Part shown: positions 1 through 7,411 of the stretch, piece after piece
How positions within the stretch are numbered: the first letter of the stretch is position 1
How the letters are laid out: each line of letters begins with the position of its first letter
Assembly (NCBI GenBank): GCA_003049465.1
Contig: PYSS01000265.1
Coordinates: forward strand, 1-10,589
From: Magnaporthiopsis rhizophila
Lineage: Eukaryota; Ascomycota; Sordariomycetes; Magnaporthales; Magnaporthaceae
Reading direction: 5' to 3'
DNA: 10,589 nucleotides
Made by a program: the position numbers and the translations under genes
Notes under the pieces: model-generated
Seen by the model: only the letters and a program-made list of their open reading frames with translations
Databases searched by the model: none
Told to the model about the DNA's origin: nothing

Positions 1-620
1 TTATAAAAAATAATTATACCCAATTATTTTATTTATAATTAATAAAATAATATAAATATTATTTTATGGTTTGGTTTGTTTGTTTTATTTATTTATTTGT
101 TTAAGGATAATAAATTATAAAAAAGGCATATTTTGCGTTTAAATTTGTTATAAATTATTTTCAAAATTTGTTATTAAATAATTTGTTTCGGTTTAAAATT
201 ATATATTTCGGTATTTTGTATTTCACAATTATATTTCGGATAAAAATATAAGTTAGATTTATAATTTTTGCGTTTTTTTTAAATGGTAAATATATGGTAT
301 ATTTGGTAAATCGATCGATTATTACCATAATATTATTATATTAAACATTTGTAAAAGGTTTTTTTAATTTGGATAATTTTATAATAAAATCCGCCGTAAC
401 TTTTTGCTATATTTTATTAAATGCTAGCAAAAATTATAATAATTTATAAAATTTATACCTGCTGGCTTTATTTTTTGCATAATCCTTATAATTTTTAATT
501 GCATTTTATATTTTGGCATAAATTTTTATAAATTTGTAATATTATCGAAACCTTTTCCAGGTTTTAATAATCCCCTGGTATTTATTAGCTATTTAATTAT
601 AAATTTGCTGGATTTTTTCT
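1..620 (-). pseudogene. Integrase fragment of element A (zinc-binding and core domain)
   Basis: Remnant of the integrase that inserts element cDNA into the host chromosome. It aligns with the better preserved integrase of copy B (7889-8500, offset about 7888). The zinc-binding HHCC region ends in a CxxC at 479-490, where both cysteines now read as tyrosine (TAT, one G-to-A change each). The core domain follows toward position 1. The C-terminal GPY/F region and chromodomain seen in copy B would lie left of the window. Many stops interrupt it. The family is inferred from the alignment to B and from position directly after RNase H. Confidence 0.8.
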
Positions 621-739
621 GGGGTTTAATTTTTTTGTCGGGTTATTTTGATTAATGCCCGTTATGCCGGAATTAGGGATTTATTTGGTTTTTTAGCCAA
701 AATTATGCATATTTTTGGTAATATATCCTTTTAATGGTT

Positions 740-1110
740 CGATTAATAATTTAAAGCATTTATTTGGCCATTTTTTAATCTTTTTTTAATTTTAATTTAA
801 AAATTATAATTTTAAAAGAATTAATTTTATTAAATTTATTTTTTATTTAGCGTTTGGCTAATAATAAATTGTGATAAATTTTTATAATCGATATATATTA
901 TAATTTGGTGGTTGGTTTTGTACAAATATATCTTTTATTTTTCCAAAATTTTAATAATAACAAAAAACTTTTTATTATGGATTTAATAATTCAGCTTAAA
1001 TTTATTTAATTTTTGCAAAAAAAATGCATAAAAATGCAACTTTTTTTAATTATTTTGCTGTTCCAGCTGTTTTTTAATAGCAAAATTTGATATATTAATT
1101 TTAACCTCGA
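740..1110 (-). pseudogene. RNase H domain of element A
   Basis: Remnant of the Gypsy RNase H that removes the RNA strand during reverse transcription. The minus strand near 1110 reads FEVKINISNFAI, the position of the conserved FEVxTDAS-type start of this domain, with the catalytic Asp lost to Asn. The block near 860-885 corresponds to the TDHKNL box that is intact in copy B (8763-8780) but mutated here. It is joined upstream to the RT connection region (about 1240-1350), which reads NFYRKFI. All differences from B are explained by transitions and small indels. Confidence 0.78.
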
Positions 1111-1239
1111 AGGGTTTTTTTGGATTTGGTATTATTAATACCGGTATTTAAATAATAGTTTTTTTTAGCAACTCGAAAATTATTTATTTTTATATCCCTT
1201 AATAAAATTGGATATTATTTTTGGTAAAATTTGTAAATA

Positions 1240-2250
1240 ATATAGCTTTTTTGTTAAAATTTTGGATAAATTTTCGGTAAAAATTTAAAAATTTTAAAAA
1301 GTTTTGTATTTTTTTAACCGTGGTAAATACAGGCCAATTTTTTACCGCTTATACCTTTTTAAATTTTATCCAAACTTTTTTTTATTTAATAATAAACCCG
1401 AAAAAAACCACCTTTAAAAAATGCTATATATATTTGTCCAAATTAACCAAAAATTTTGCATTTTGCAATTTTTGCAATATTTTGTGCATATATTATTTAT
1501 ATTTTTCCAGTATTTTTGAAAAAATTAAAATATTATTCAGATATGCAAAGGTAAAAATATCGAGATATTTTTGTAATATATGGTTAATTATTTGCTGGAA
1601 TATGGCTGGGGCATTAATAAGCCCGAAAATTATTACCAATAATTCGAAAATTTTAAGCTTGGTTCGAAAAGCGGTTTTTTATTTATCCCTTTTTTTAATT
1701 TTTAGCAGGCCATAAATTTTGCATANAGCCCGAAAATTATTACCAATAATTCGAAAATTTTAAGCTTGGTTCGAAAAGCGGTTTTTTATTTATCCCTTTT
1801 TTTAATTTTTAGCAGGCCATAAATTTTGCATAAATTTAGGGCTGTAAATTACCGGTTTTTTCCAAATTTATTTTTAAATTTATTAATTAAAGGTAAAAAA
1901 TACCGATTTTTTATTATTTTTTAATTTAACGGATAATAATCGATATATATCCGTTTTTTCCCGTTTTTTTTTAAAAATAAATAAAATTTTATATCCCATA
2001 GAAAAATTGAAAAATTTGGTAAGTCCTTTTTTAATTTCTTTTTTAAATTATTCCTATAGCAGCTTTTTTTATTAAAAATTTAATCGGTATAATTTTTAAT
2101 ATTTAAATTATGTTTTTGGTTTAAGCTTAATCTTATAATTAAACAATTTATATTTTGGTAATACCGTTTCCAAATTTTTTTGGAACAGTTTTCAATATTT
2201 GTGATATTTTTTAAGAATATTTTTAAATCCTTTTTTAATAATTTTTTGTT
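1240..2250 (-). pseudogene. Reverse transcriptase domain of element A, with an assembly duplication inside
   Basis: Remnant of the polymerase that copies the element RNA. Landmarks on the minus strand, from high to low coordinates: an N-terminal block near 2140-2220 (HKYWKLFQKNLETVLPKY); a KTAFRTK-like block; the FGLTNAPATFQ-type motif at 1595-1627, reading FGLINAPAIFQ; and the catalytic YLDD box at 1532-1543, reading YLNN. In YLNN both metal-binding aspartates have become Asn through single G-to-A changes. Stops are scattered throughout. The exact 106-bp repeat around the N at 1726 lies between the KTAFR and FGL motifs and would duplicate conserved RT residues. Copy B has the segment once, so the true sequence is probably shorter here. 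Confidence 0.88.
1620..1832. repeat. Exact 106-bp direct duplication around a single N (assembly seam)
   Basis: Positions 1620-1725 and 1727-1832 are identical and separated only by an n at 1726. The duplicated piece lies in the most conserved part of RT. The homologous place in copy B (about 9500-9610) has it once. Perfect identity inside sequence that is otherwise RIP-diverged, plus the single n, is best explained by two contig ends that overlap but were placed end to end. Confidence 0.9.
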
Positions 2251-2439
2251 TGTTAAATCCGTTTATATCTGTGTTTATTAGCGTTTCGGTTGGTGCGGTT
2301 TGTTAGGATTAATTGCCAAATTTTGCCGCTGTTACAACTGCCTTTTCTGGTATTCATTTTCCATTATCCGGAATCTGTAATTATTGGGCTTTTTTATTAA
2401 TTAATAATAATTTTCTCCATTAAATTTATTCGGTAATTT

Positions 2440-2720
2440 AATTTATTAAAGGGTTATATTTTTTAAGCTATAAAAAGCCTAAAATCATGTTTTCCCCTCT
2501 TATATTTATAATATTCAGGATTATTTTGCAAATTTTCCCCAAAAATCGAAATTTAAATTAATTAATTTTAATATTAATCCTTTTTTTATTAAATATAATT
2601 GGCTTTTATTTTATTATTATAAGGTTATATAATTTTTTTTTTTAATATATCGGAATATTATACCTTTTTATTATTTTTAGCAAAAAATAATTTTTTTAAA
2701 TTTTGCAATTAATTATAATT
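2440..2720 (-). pseudogene. Aspartic protease domain of element A
   Basis: Remnant of the retroviral-type aspartic protease that would cut the Gag-Pol polyprotein. The C-terminal hallmark of Gypsy proteases, ILGxPWL followed by NP, is seen near 2450-2488 as ILGF, L, stop, LKKYNP; the stop fits a Trp codon lost to RIP. The probable active-site block (family D[S/T]G) lies at 2699-2710 and reads NCK, with Asp changed to Asn by G-to-A. About 75 residues separate the two, the normal spacing. Copy B ends inside this same domain and keeps a better PW motif (10376-10390). The active-site call is weaker than the C-terminal motif. Confidence 0.7.
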
Positions 2721-4078
2721 TTTATTTTTCGCTTTTTTTAATATATTATTATCCTGATATATTTATACTGGTCGGTAATTATTATTATTAAAAATTTTGC
2801 TGGTTATTATTTTACCTGTACCTTATTTTTGGATAAATTTTTTAATTTTTTGCTTAGGATGCTTATTTTTGGGCTTTAATTATTTTTATCGATCGGGCAA
2901 ACCCGTTTATCCAAACTTTTGCTTTTTTTTTTATATATACTTTGCATTTCGGTTTTTTGCATATTTGATATATAAAAATTCCTATTAAGCACATTATAAA
3001 ATACGCTAATAATAATTTAAAAATTGCTGCAAAATTTTTATAACCTATTTTTGCCATTTATTATTTCGAAAATTGGTATTTTTATTATAAATATTATATT
3101 AATCCTTTTTCTTTTTTTTGTGGGAAAAAATTGTATTTTAACATTTTAATTATATATTACCAGCAATTATTATACAAATATTCGGTTTAAAAAAGTTTAT
3201 TATAATAACCCGTATCGGAATTTATATTTTTATAATTTAATATATATAGCTATATTAATTATTAGTTCAGGTTTGGAATATTTTCAAATAATGCCCTATA
3301 ATAAATAATTAATTAATTATTTTTTAACCAATCCAAAAGCTTTTTTTTATTATTTTGCGCCGATTTTTTGCATATTAAATTACCAATAAATTTGGGCTAA
3401 TCCCAAAATTATCGGTTTATTTTCAAAAACCTAAATAAAATATATATTTTTTATATTTCCTTTTTGATTATAAAGGATTATTTTTTATATTAATTAATTA
3501 TTAATCAAATTTTTGCTGGAATTTTTTAAAATTAATAATATATTATTATTATTATTTGTTAAATTTTTTATTATTAAAATCCGTTTTTATAATTTTTTTA
3601 AATATTATTAGGTTTAATTTTTTTTTAGGCTTATATTAAATATATTTGGCCCAAAAATTGTTCCATTTTTGTATTTGTATTTAAATTTTCCTCAAAATTG
3701 TTAACCGAAATATTTAACATATTTTTGTATTAAGCTAATTTTTTAAATTTTTCCGAAATGTGCGTTATTATATTATCCTTTTTTTCGGATATTATAGGAT
3801 TGATATTTATCCCAACTTTTTTCGGTTACCAAACCGGGATTAATTAATCCGTTATATTATAATAATTTATCGTTTTGGGTAATATTCTGTAATATTTTTA
3901 TCAGAGCAATAAATTATACAATTTTTATTAAAGTAATAAATTTAGCTAAATAATATTCCAAAATACAAATTTCCTTTTTTTGCTTATTATATTATTTTAA
4001 ATAAGGCCAAAATTATAAGTTTGTTTTTTTTTGCGCATTTTTTTGGCAAAAAATAACCGTTTATCGGTTTTTTTGCAA
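2721..4078 (-). pseudogene. Gag C-terminal / gag-pol linker of element A, no recognised domain
   Basis: About 1.36 kb between the zinc knuckle and the protease. The minus strand, in the frame continuing from the knuckle, reads protein-like text broken by RIP stops, for example around 3650-3850 (NPGLVTEKSWDKYQS). The nearer part therefore looks like degraded Gag-Pol coding sequence, not a foreign insertion. I recognise no domain. Minus-strand 2863-3057 is open for 64 codons, but its phase differs from that of the protease, and the alternative frame there is also protein-like, so the local frame is uncertain. The span (about 450 residues) is long for this position. Copy B does not reach here, so no internal comparison is possible. 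Confidence 0.5.
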
Positions 4079-4120
4079 ATAATCCTTTTTAATATATCCT
4101 TTTTTTTTATATTTAAAATA
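4079..4120 (-). other. Zinc knuckle of Gag with all four ligands changed to tyrosine
   Basis: The 14-codon block reads YFKYKKKGYIKKDY on the minus strand. Its spacing is exactly that of a CX2CX4HX4C retroviral zinc knuckle, including the Gly before the His position. Each Cys-to-Tyr needs one G-to-A change and the His-to-Tyr needs one C-to-T, so RIP explains all four. The identification rests on spacing and context. Confidence 0.75.
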
Positions 4121-4793
4121 TTTCCCATTTTTTGGGTTTTTAAATTTAATATATTTTTGTTTTTTTTGCTGGTGTATAATTTTAGCGCTAAAATTTATAA
4201 ATCCAGAATATATATTATAAACCGTAAATTATTATTATTTTGCCTTTTTTTGGTTAGTTTTGTTATTTTGCACTATTAGTTTAATTTGCTGAATTTTTTT
4301 TTTAAAATAATATTTGTATAATTTATTGCTAATATAAACGGCCGTAATAATATAATTAACAAAATTTTTAAATTATTTTTGTTTAAATAGCTTATTTTTT
4401 ATATTATTTTTTAACCTTTAATAAAATTGTATTATTTTGGTATTTTTTATTTAATTAAATTTATTAATTAATTATTAAAATTTAAAAATATAAATTAATA
4501 CGGGACTTTTTTGCCGAAACTAAAATAATTTTCTTTTGGTTATTTATTTTTTATCGATTTGTCCGAAAATTTTTGCGATTTTTTTTTCGAACTTTTCGAA
4601 ATTGGTAAATACCAGTTTGGTTTTTTTTTGGATTTATTATACCCTTTTAAATAATCGAACCAAATAGGTTCAAATTAATTTTTAACCTTATTATTCAGGT
4701 ACGTGGTTATATAAGCAATTTTTTATTTTTTTTGCTGAAAATGGTCTTAATAAAACAAAAAATACCCTTTATATTTGGTTAGGAACATTTTAA

Positions 4794-4806
4794 TTTTTTT
4801 TTTTTT
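4794..4806. other. T13 homopolymer with a frameshift in gag
   Basis: The minus-strand gag frame is readable on both sides of this run but in phases that differ by one base: upstream text ends NKYNKKKK, and downstream text continues KMFLTKYKGYF. This could be slippage in the old copy or a homopolymer length error in the assembly. Confidence 0.55.
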
Positions 4807-4989
4807 ATTATATTTGTTAGGCAAAAGGAATTTGTAAAATTTAACAGCAATATAGGGTTTGGTTTGAGCTTTTTTAAATTTTTCGATTTTTGTAATAAAT
4901 ATTTGTATGGCTGCCAAAAGGTTATTATACAGTTTGCTAACAATAATAATATTTTCGGGTTTTTTGCTTACGGTTGATATAATTGCTAT

Positions 4990-5031
4990 TATTTATTACT
5001 TTTGGTAAATACTGAACAGGATTAATTAAAA
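4990..5031 (-). other. Leader between LTR A and gag; no primer-binding site recognised
   Basis: The short stretch that should hold the tRNA primer-binding site directly after the 5' LTR. I see no TGG-starting tRNA-complementary segment. RIP would turn TGG into TAA or TAG-like text, so its absence says little. Confidence 0.4.
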
Positions 5032-5526
5032 TATTATAAACGGTTTTTTGCTTTTAGGGTAAGGTATATTAGGGAAGGTGCTAAACAGTATAATTTTTAT
5101 AAGGTTGCTTATGCTTAAAAAATTGGAATAATAATAAAAATCTCGATTATTTGCCTAAAAGGGTGCCTTAAAATTAATTTAGGTTAATTAATACCAAAAT
5201 TTTAGTTAAAAATTATCCGATATAATAAAAAACCTTTATTTTTATATATTTATAACCCTTTTGTACCATATTTTTTTAAATCTGTTATTTTGTTACAGAT
5301 TTACAGATTTTTGGATTTGTTGCTTTGCTATAAATCTACAGATTTTTGGATTTATTGTTTTGCTGTAGATCCATAAATCCTGATTAGGTAAGTACCTGGT
5401 CACGTAACCTTTTGCACTATCCTGGCCTTAGTTATTCAACCCTTGGCTTTTATAACTGCGGGGTAAAGGCGTTGTGCTGGGGGTTAGCCCCAGCCCTTCT
5501 GCCCCCTGCCAGCTGTGGTCGTAACA
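5032..5526 (-). repeat. 5' LTR of element A (about 495 bp)
   Basis: Long terminal repeat that would hold the promoter and polyadenylation signals of the element. On the plus strand it aligns along its length with 5934-6400. Its boundaries match the short inverted ends of that copy: the outer end at 5521-5526 is GTAACA, and the inner end at 5032-5037 is TATTAT, a RIP form of TGTTAC. The gag-proximal half is heavily RIP-altered (T where LTR B has C), while the outer 80 bp are nearly untouched and GC-rich. It contains 2.7 copies of a 35-bp tandem repeat at 5278-5372, which LTR B lacks. It lies at the gag side of element A, as a 5' LTR should. Confidence 0.8.
5278..5372. repeat. 35-bp tandem repeat inside LTR A, 2.7 units
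   Basis: Full units are at 5303-5337 and 5338-5372, preceded by a 25-base partial unit at 5278-5302. The partial unit differs from the matching part of the first full unit only by transitions, so the array predates part of the RIP. Each unit contains an ATTTTTGGATTT core and an ACAGAT / ATCT pair. At the equivalent place LTR B has an unrelated-looking 37-bp repeat. Confidence 0.88.
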
Positions 5527-5640
5527 CACAGCTGGCAGGGGGCAGAAGGGCTGGGACTAAGCCCCAGCGGGACACCTTTACCCCGCACCCACAAAAGCCA
5601 AGGGCCAAATGGGCAAAACCGGACTGATAAGGTTACATAA
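5404..5640. repeat. Large inverted repeat: outer end of LTR A facing an inverted LTR end
   Basis: A perfect 29-bp stem (5489-5517 against 5527-5555) encloses a 9-base loop (5518-5526). Imperfect pairing extends outward to GTAACC at 5404-5409 against GGTTAC at 5631-5636. The left arm is the outer end of LTR A and the right arm is the same sequence inverted. The arms differ mostly by C/T and G/A. Plus-strand 5412-5627 is open for 71 codons only because this GC-rich palindrome lacks stops; it is not a gene. Confidence 0.9.
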
Positions 5641-5648
5641 CTCAAAAT

Positions 5649-5852
5649 AATCTGTGATTTGTAAGTAAATCACAGATTAAAAAAATTAATCTATAATTTA
5701 TTAGTAAATTACAAATTAAAAAAGGTAATTTATAATGTNTGTGATTTGTAAGTAAATCACAGATTAAAAAAATTAATCTATAATTTATTAGTAAATTACA
5801 AATTAAAAAAGGTAATTTATAATGTATAAATAAATTACAAATTAAAAAATAT
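5649..5852. repeat. 39-bp hairpin-forming tandem repeat array
   Basis: Units are at 5649-5687, 5688-5726 and (broken by N) 5727-5738, then again at 5740-5774 (partial), 5775-5813 and 5814-5852. The first unit holds a perfect 12-bp stem, AATCTGTGATTT against AAATCACAGATT, with a 6-base loop. Later units are RIP-eroded forms of it. If the N seam is an assembly overlap, the true array has three units. It sits inside LTR C. Confidence 0.85.
5653..5825. repeat. Exact 86-bp direct duplication around a single N (assembly seam)
   Basis: Positions 5653-5738 and 5740-5825 are identical, with n at 5739 between them. The duplication begins and ends in mid-unit of the 39-bp array, and the units within a copy differ from each other while the two copies do not. 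That pattern fits overlapping contig ends, not tandem expansion. Confidence 0.88.
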
Positions 5853-5933
5853 AATAGGAAAATTACTCGCTTATAAATAAGAGCAGAACCTCCAGATAAA
5901 AAGGTAATTTTAATTAAGGCCTTGGTATTGATC
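5853..5933. other. Short unassigned spacer before LTR B
   Basis: About 80 bases of moderate GC between the 39-bp array and the TG of LTR B. It may hold the eroded end of LTR C (near 5881). The last five bases, TGATC (5929-5933), would be the target-site duplication of element B if a 5-bp duplication was made. The other copy lies outside the window. Nothing else is recognised. Confidence 0.4.
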
Positions 5934-6400
5934 TGTTACAATCACAGGCCTTCTGCTCCTAGGGTAGGGCACCTAGGGGCGGTATTAAGCAGTACTGGGG
6001 TGCAAGGTCGCCTTGCACGTGATCTGGGGGTCTGGTAAAACAGTTATCTGTATTTGCTTGCCCAAAAGGTTGCCTTGGAGCTAACTTAAATTAACTAATG
6101 CCGAAACCTCAGTTAAAAATTACCTAGCACAGTAAAAAACCTTTGCCTTATATACCCATACTCCCTTTGTGCCAAACCCGGGCTATATTTGCTATATCCC
6201 TAACAAATATATCACCGTGCTATATTTATTATATTCCTAACAAATATATTACCTTATTTAGGTAAATATCTGATTATGTAACCTTTTATTTATTTTGGCT
6301 CTAATTATATAACCCTTAATCCTTTATAATTGCAGGATAAAAGCGTACCGCTGGGGGTTAGCCCTAACCCTTCTGTCCCTTACCAGCTATAATTATAATA
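5934..6400 (-). repeat. 3' LTR of element B (467 bp)
   Basis: On the plus strand it begins TGTTAC at 5934 and ends ATAATA at 6400, a RIP form of the GTAACA that ends LTR A. It aligns with 5032-5526 throughout except for a central tandem array. Its pattern is the reverse of LTR A: the outer half (5934-6150) keeps its cytosines, while the pol-side half is more eroded. On the minus strand the LTR is preceded by purine-rich sequence at 6401-6420, as expected for a 3' LTR. Confidence 0.82.
6182..6255. repeat. 37-bp tandem repeat inside LTR B, two units
   Basis: Units at 6182-6218 and 6219-6255 both begin GCTATATTT and share CCTAACAAATATAT; differences are mainly transitions. The array occupies the place taken by the 35-bp array in LTR A, but the unit sequence is different. 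Confidence 0.85.
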
Positions 6401-6420
6401 TCAGGTTTCCTTTCCTAAAC
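6401..6420 (-). promoter_or_regulatory. Candidate polypurine tract of element B
   Basis: The minus strand reads GGTTTAGGAAAGGAAACCTGA directly before the LTR start. A purine-rich tract here is what primes plus-strand DNA synthesis in LTR elements. The run is not purely purine and other purine-rich stretches exist nearby (about 6440-6530 and 6985-7020), so the exact tract is tentative. Confidence 0.45.
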
Positions 6421-6469
6421 CAAGCCCCTTTAGCCATACCTGTAACCCATCCTTCCTGCTAATAATAAG

Positions 6470-6488
6470 TTTTTTTTTTTTTTTTTTT
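6470..6488. repeat. T19 homopolymer
   Basis: An uninterrupted run of 19 T (A19 on the element strand), followed by CCC, with a second T8 run close by at about 6511-6518. It lies in the non-coding 3' part of element B. It could be a captured poly(A) or simple slippage; its length may be misassembled. Confidence 0.6.
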
Positions 6489-6539
6489 CCCTTACCATTT
6501 TCTGCCCCCTTTTTTTTAACAAAATATCCGGTCGGATAC

Positions 6540-6970
6540 AAAAATATAAACCGGCATTCTCAACCGTTCATCGGAATAACCTTTTTGCTTCCATTATTTT
6601 ATTCCCCGTCACTATACCTTTTTATTCCAATTATAAGGCCGATGGCCTTACCCAGTGCAATGCATCCTCCTGCAACCAATCACGCTATAAACGGTGCGTT
6701 CGTTTTGGTCGCTTTCGCTGTAACATTCTGGGCCCGTTGCTTAAGCACCTTTTTACTTATAGTATCCAGCACGCCCAGGTAAAAAAAAGCTAAAAGCCGC
6801 AAAAAAAAACATCGGTCGGTAAACGCAAAAATTAAGCATTTTTATAAGCAAAAAAAACAGTAGTATAAAAAACTAACCCGCGCAATCCGCCGTGGGATCA
6901 GCAGCATTAAAAAGCTAAAGCGGATTAAACAGAAGAAAGCCAAAAAGATAACCGCGCAAGTCTTTATTAT
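6540..6970. other. GC-richer island of unknown nature in the 3' part of element B
   Basis: About 430 bases with near-balanced composition, much less RIP-altered than everything from 6985 rightward. No known element domain is seen. On the plus strand 6585-6782 is open (65 codons, alternative TTG start) and encodes a hydrophobic stretch. The same frame continues past TAA (6780) and a TAG into a very basic segment (KKLTRAIRRGISSIKKLKR) up to about 6970; both stops could be RIP-altered Gln codons. On the minus strand a frame through 6683-6779 also looks protein-like (LDTISKKVLKQRAQNVTAKA), then a Gly-rich hydrophobic part after a TGA. I cannot choose between strands or exclude non-coding sequence. 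Confidence 0.4.
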
Positions 6971-6984
6971 ACCTCCAAACCTGT

Positions 6985-7240
6985 TAATTTCCAATTTCCT
7001 TTCCTTATCTCCTGGTTAAAACGGGCTTAAGATTAATCCAAACTTTAACCTGCTTGCTTTTTTTTAATCAAATAAATTAATAGGTTTTTAACAATTTCCT
7101 TAAATTGTTTGGCACAATAGTAACATATTTTAATTTTTATCGAAAAATTCTGGATTTAACTCCCAATATAACCTTTAATATAATAGTGCTCCGCTATTGC
7201 AACAGCGTATTATCGGGTTAAATTTTTTATTTATTTATTA
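6985..7240 (-). other. AT-rich stretch after the chromodomain of element B
   Basis: Minus-strand sequence after the last recognisable pol codons (near 7241) and before the GC island. It contains several stops in all frames and no motif I recognise. It probably belongs to the 3' non-coding part of the element. Composition changes sharply near 6980. Confidence 0.45.
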
Positions 7241-7411
7241 ACCTTCTTATAATTGCCTTTGCCAATACTCCTATAAAACCTTCTGGCAATTTACAAGGTT
7301 TGTTTTTTTTTCCTATATATTATATTTATATTTGTACCTTGCCCATTTAACCAAATATTATCATTTATAATAATATACTTTATTATTAAGGATTTTCTTA
7401 ATTTTCCACTT
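7241..7411 (-). pseudogene. Chromodomain at the integrase C-terminus of element B
   Basis: Remnant of the histone-binding chromodomain that steers chromovirus integrases to heterochromatin. The minus strand reads WKIKKILNNKVYYYK at about 7365-7408, then YLVKWA at 7340-7357, then a YNI-stop in place of YNTWEP, and finally a block with CQKVL and EYWQRQ (to 7253). The order W-E-V-E-x-I-L, YLVKW, N-T-W-E-P, EYW is that of fungal Gypsy chromodomains. Two adjacent stops and a TAG interrupt it, all reachable from Arg or Trp codons by RIP. It is in frame with the integrase C-terminal block upstream. Confidence 0.85.

Larger units (their letters stand above)
4079..4989 (-). pseudogene. gag of element A (capsid-like domain plus zinc knuckle)
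   Basis: Remnant of the structural Gag protein that would form virus-like particles and bind element RNA. From high to low coordinates: an N-terminal part (about 4810-4989) with text such as NLLAAIQIFITKIEKF; a capsid-like part (about 4500-4790) with NFEKFEKKIAKIFGQIDKK, matching the EKFEEKL-x-FG pattern of fungal Gypsy Gag; and a CX2CX4HX4C knuckle at 4079-4120 in which all four metal ligands now read Tyr. The start is proposed near 4989, where an ATA would be a RIP-altered ATG, about 40 bases from the LTR. This start is uncertain. The reading frame shifts by one base at the T13 run 4794-4806. Confidence 0.72.
1..5526 (-). mobile_element. Ty3/Gypsy LTR retrotransposon copy A, RIP-degraded, 3' end outside the window
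   Basis: A dead copy of a chromovirus-type Ty3/Gypsy element read on the minus strand: 5' LTR, gag, protease, reverse transcriptase, RNase H, integrase. The order protease-RT-RNase H-integrase is the Gypsy (not Copia) order. Domains were read by translating the minus strand through RIP stops (TAA, TAG, TGA replacing Gln, Trp or Arg codons). The left part aligns along its length with copy B at about 7889-10589, with differences dominated by C/T and G/A. Using B for the missing 3' part and A for the 5' part, a whole element would be roughly 7.5 kb with LTRs of about 0.47-0.5 kb, a normal size for the group. It cannot be active: every domain carries stops and lost catalytic residues. The superfamily call is firm; the named lineage within it is not determined. 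Confidence 0.9.
5527..5904 (+). repeat. Inverted, truncated LTR of the same family (LTR C)
   Basis: Starting with CACAGCTGG at 5527, the plus strand carries the LTR sequence in the orientation opposite to LTRs A and B, missing about the first nine bases (TGTTAC plus three). Similarity is clear to about 5640. It is followed by a 39-bp tandem array at the place where LTR A has its 35-bp array. The roughly 270 bases that should follow are missing. A weak match to the other LTR end (GAGCAGAA near 5881-5888) suggests an internally deleted solo LTR. The right boundary is a guess. Confidence 0.6.

Noticed and set aside
1320..1715. Plus-strand open frame of 131 codons
   Set aside because: It is antisense to the clearly readable RT domain of element A (YLNN, FGLxNAP). 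RIP-made AT-rich sequence gives hydrophobic Phe/Ile/Leu-rich antisense frames.
2797..2988. Plus-strand open frame of 63 codons that looks like a membrane protein
   Set aside because: Antisense of the gag-pol linker; Phe-rich composition comes from T-richness alone.
2863..3057. Minus-strand open frame of 64 codons
   Set aside because: Lies in the degraded Gag-Pol linker but not in the phase of the protease; another frame there is equally protein-like, so it is not called separately.
4031..4279. Plus-strand open frame of 82 codons, strongly hydrophobic
   Set aside because: Antisense of the Gag zinc-knuckle region.
5497..5555. GC-rich hairpin as a rho-independent terminator or tRNA-like structure
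   Set aside because: The stem is explained by two inverted LTR ends and has no tRNA arms or conserved T-loop.
5412..5627. Plus-strand open frame of 71 codons
   Set aside because: Falls wholly inside the LTR palindrome; the protein text mirrors the inverted repeat and has no start context or homologous feature.
5649..5852. Possible CRISPR-like array of regularly spaced hairpin repeats
   Set aside because: Units are directly adjacent with no unique spacers, lie inside a eukaryotic LTR and diverge by RIP-type transitions.
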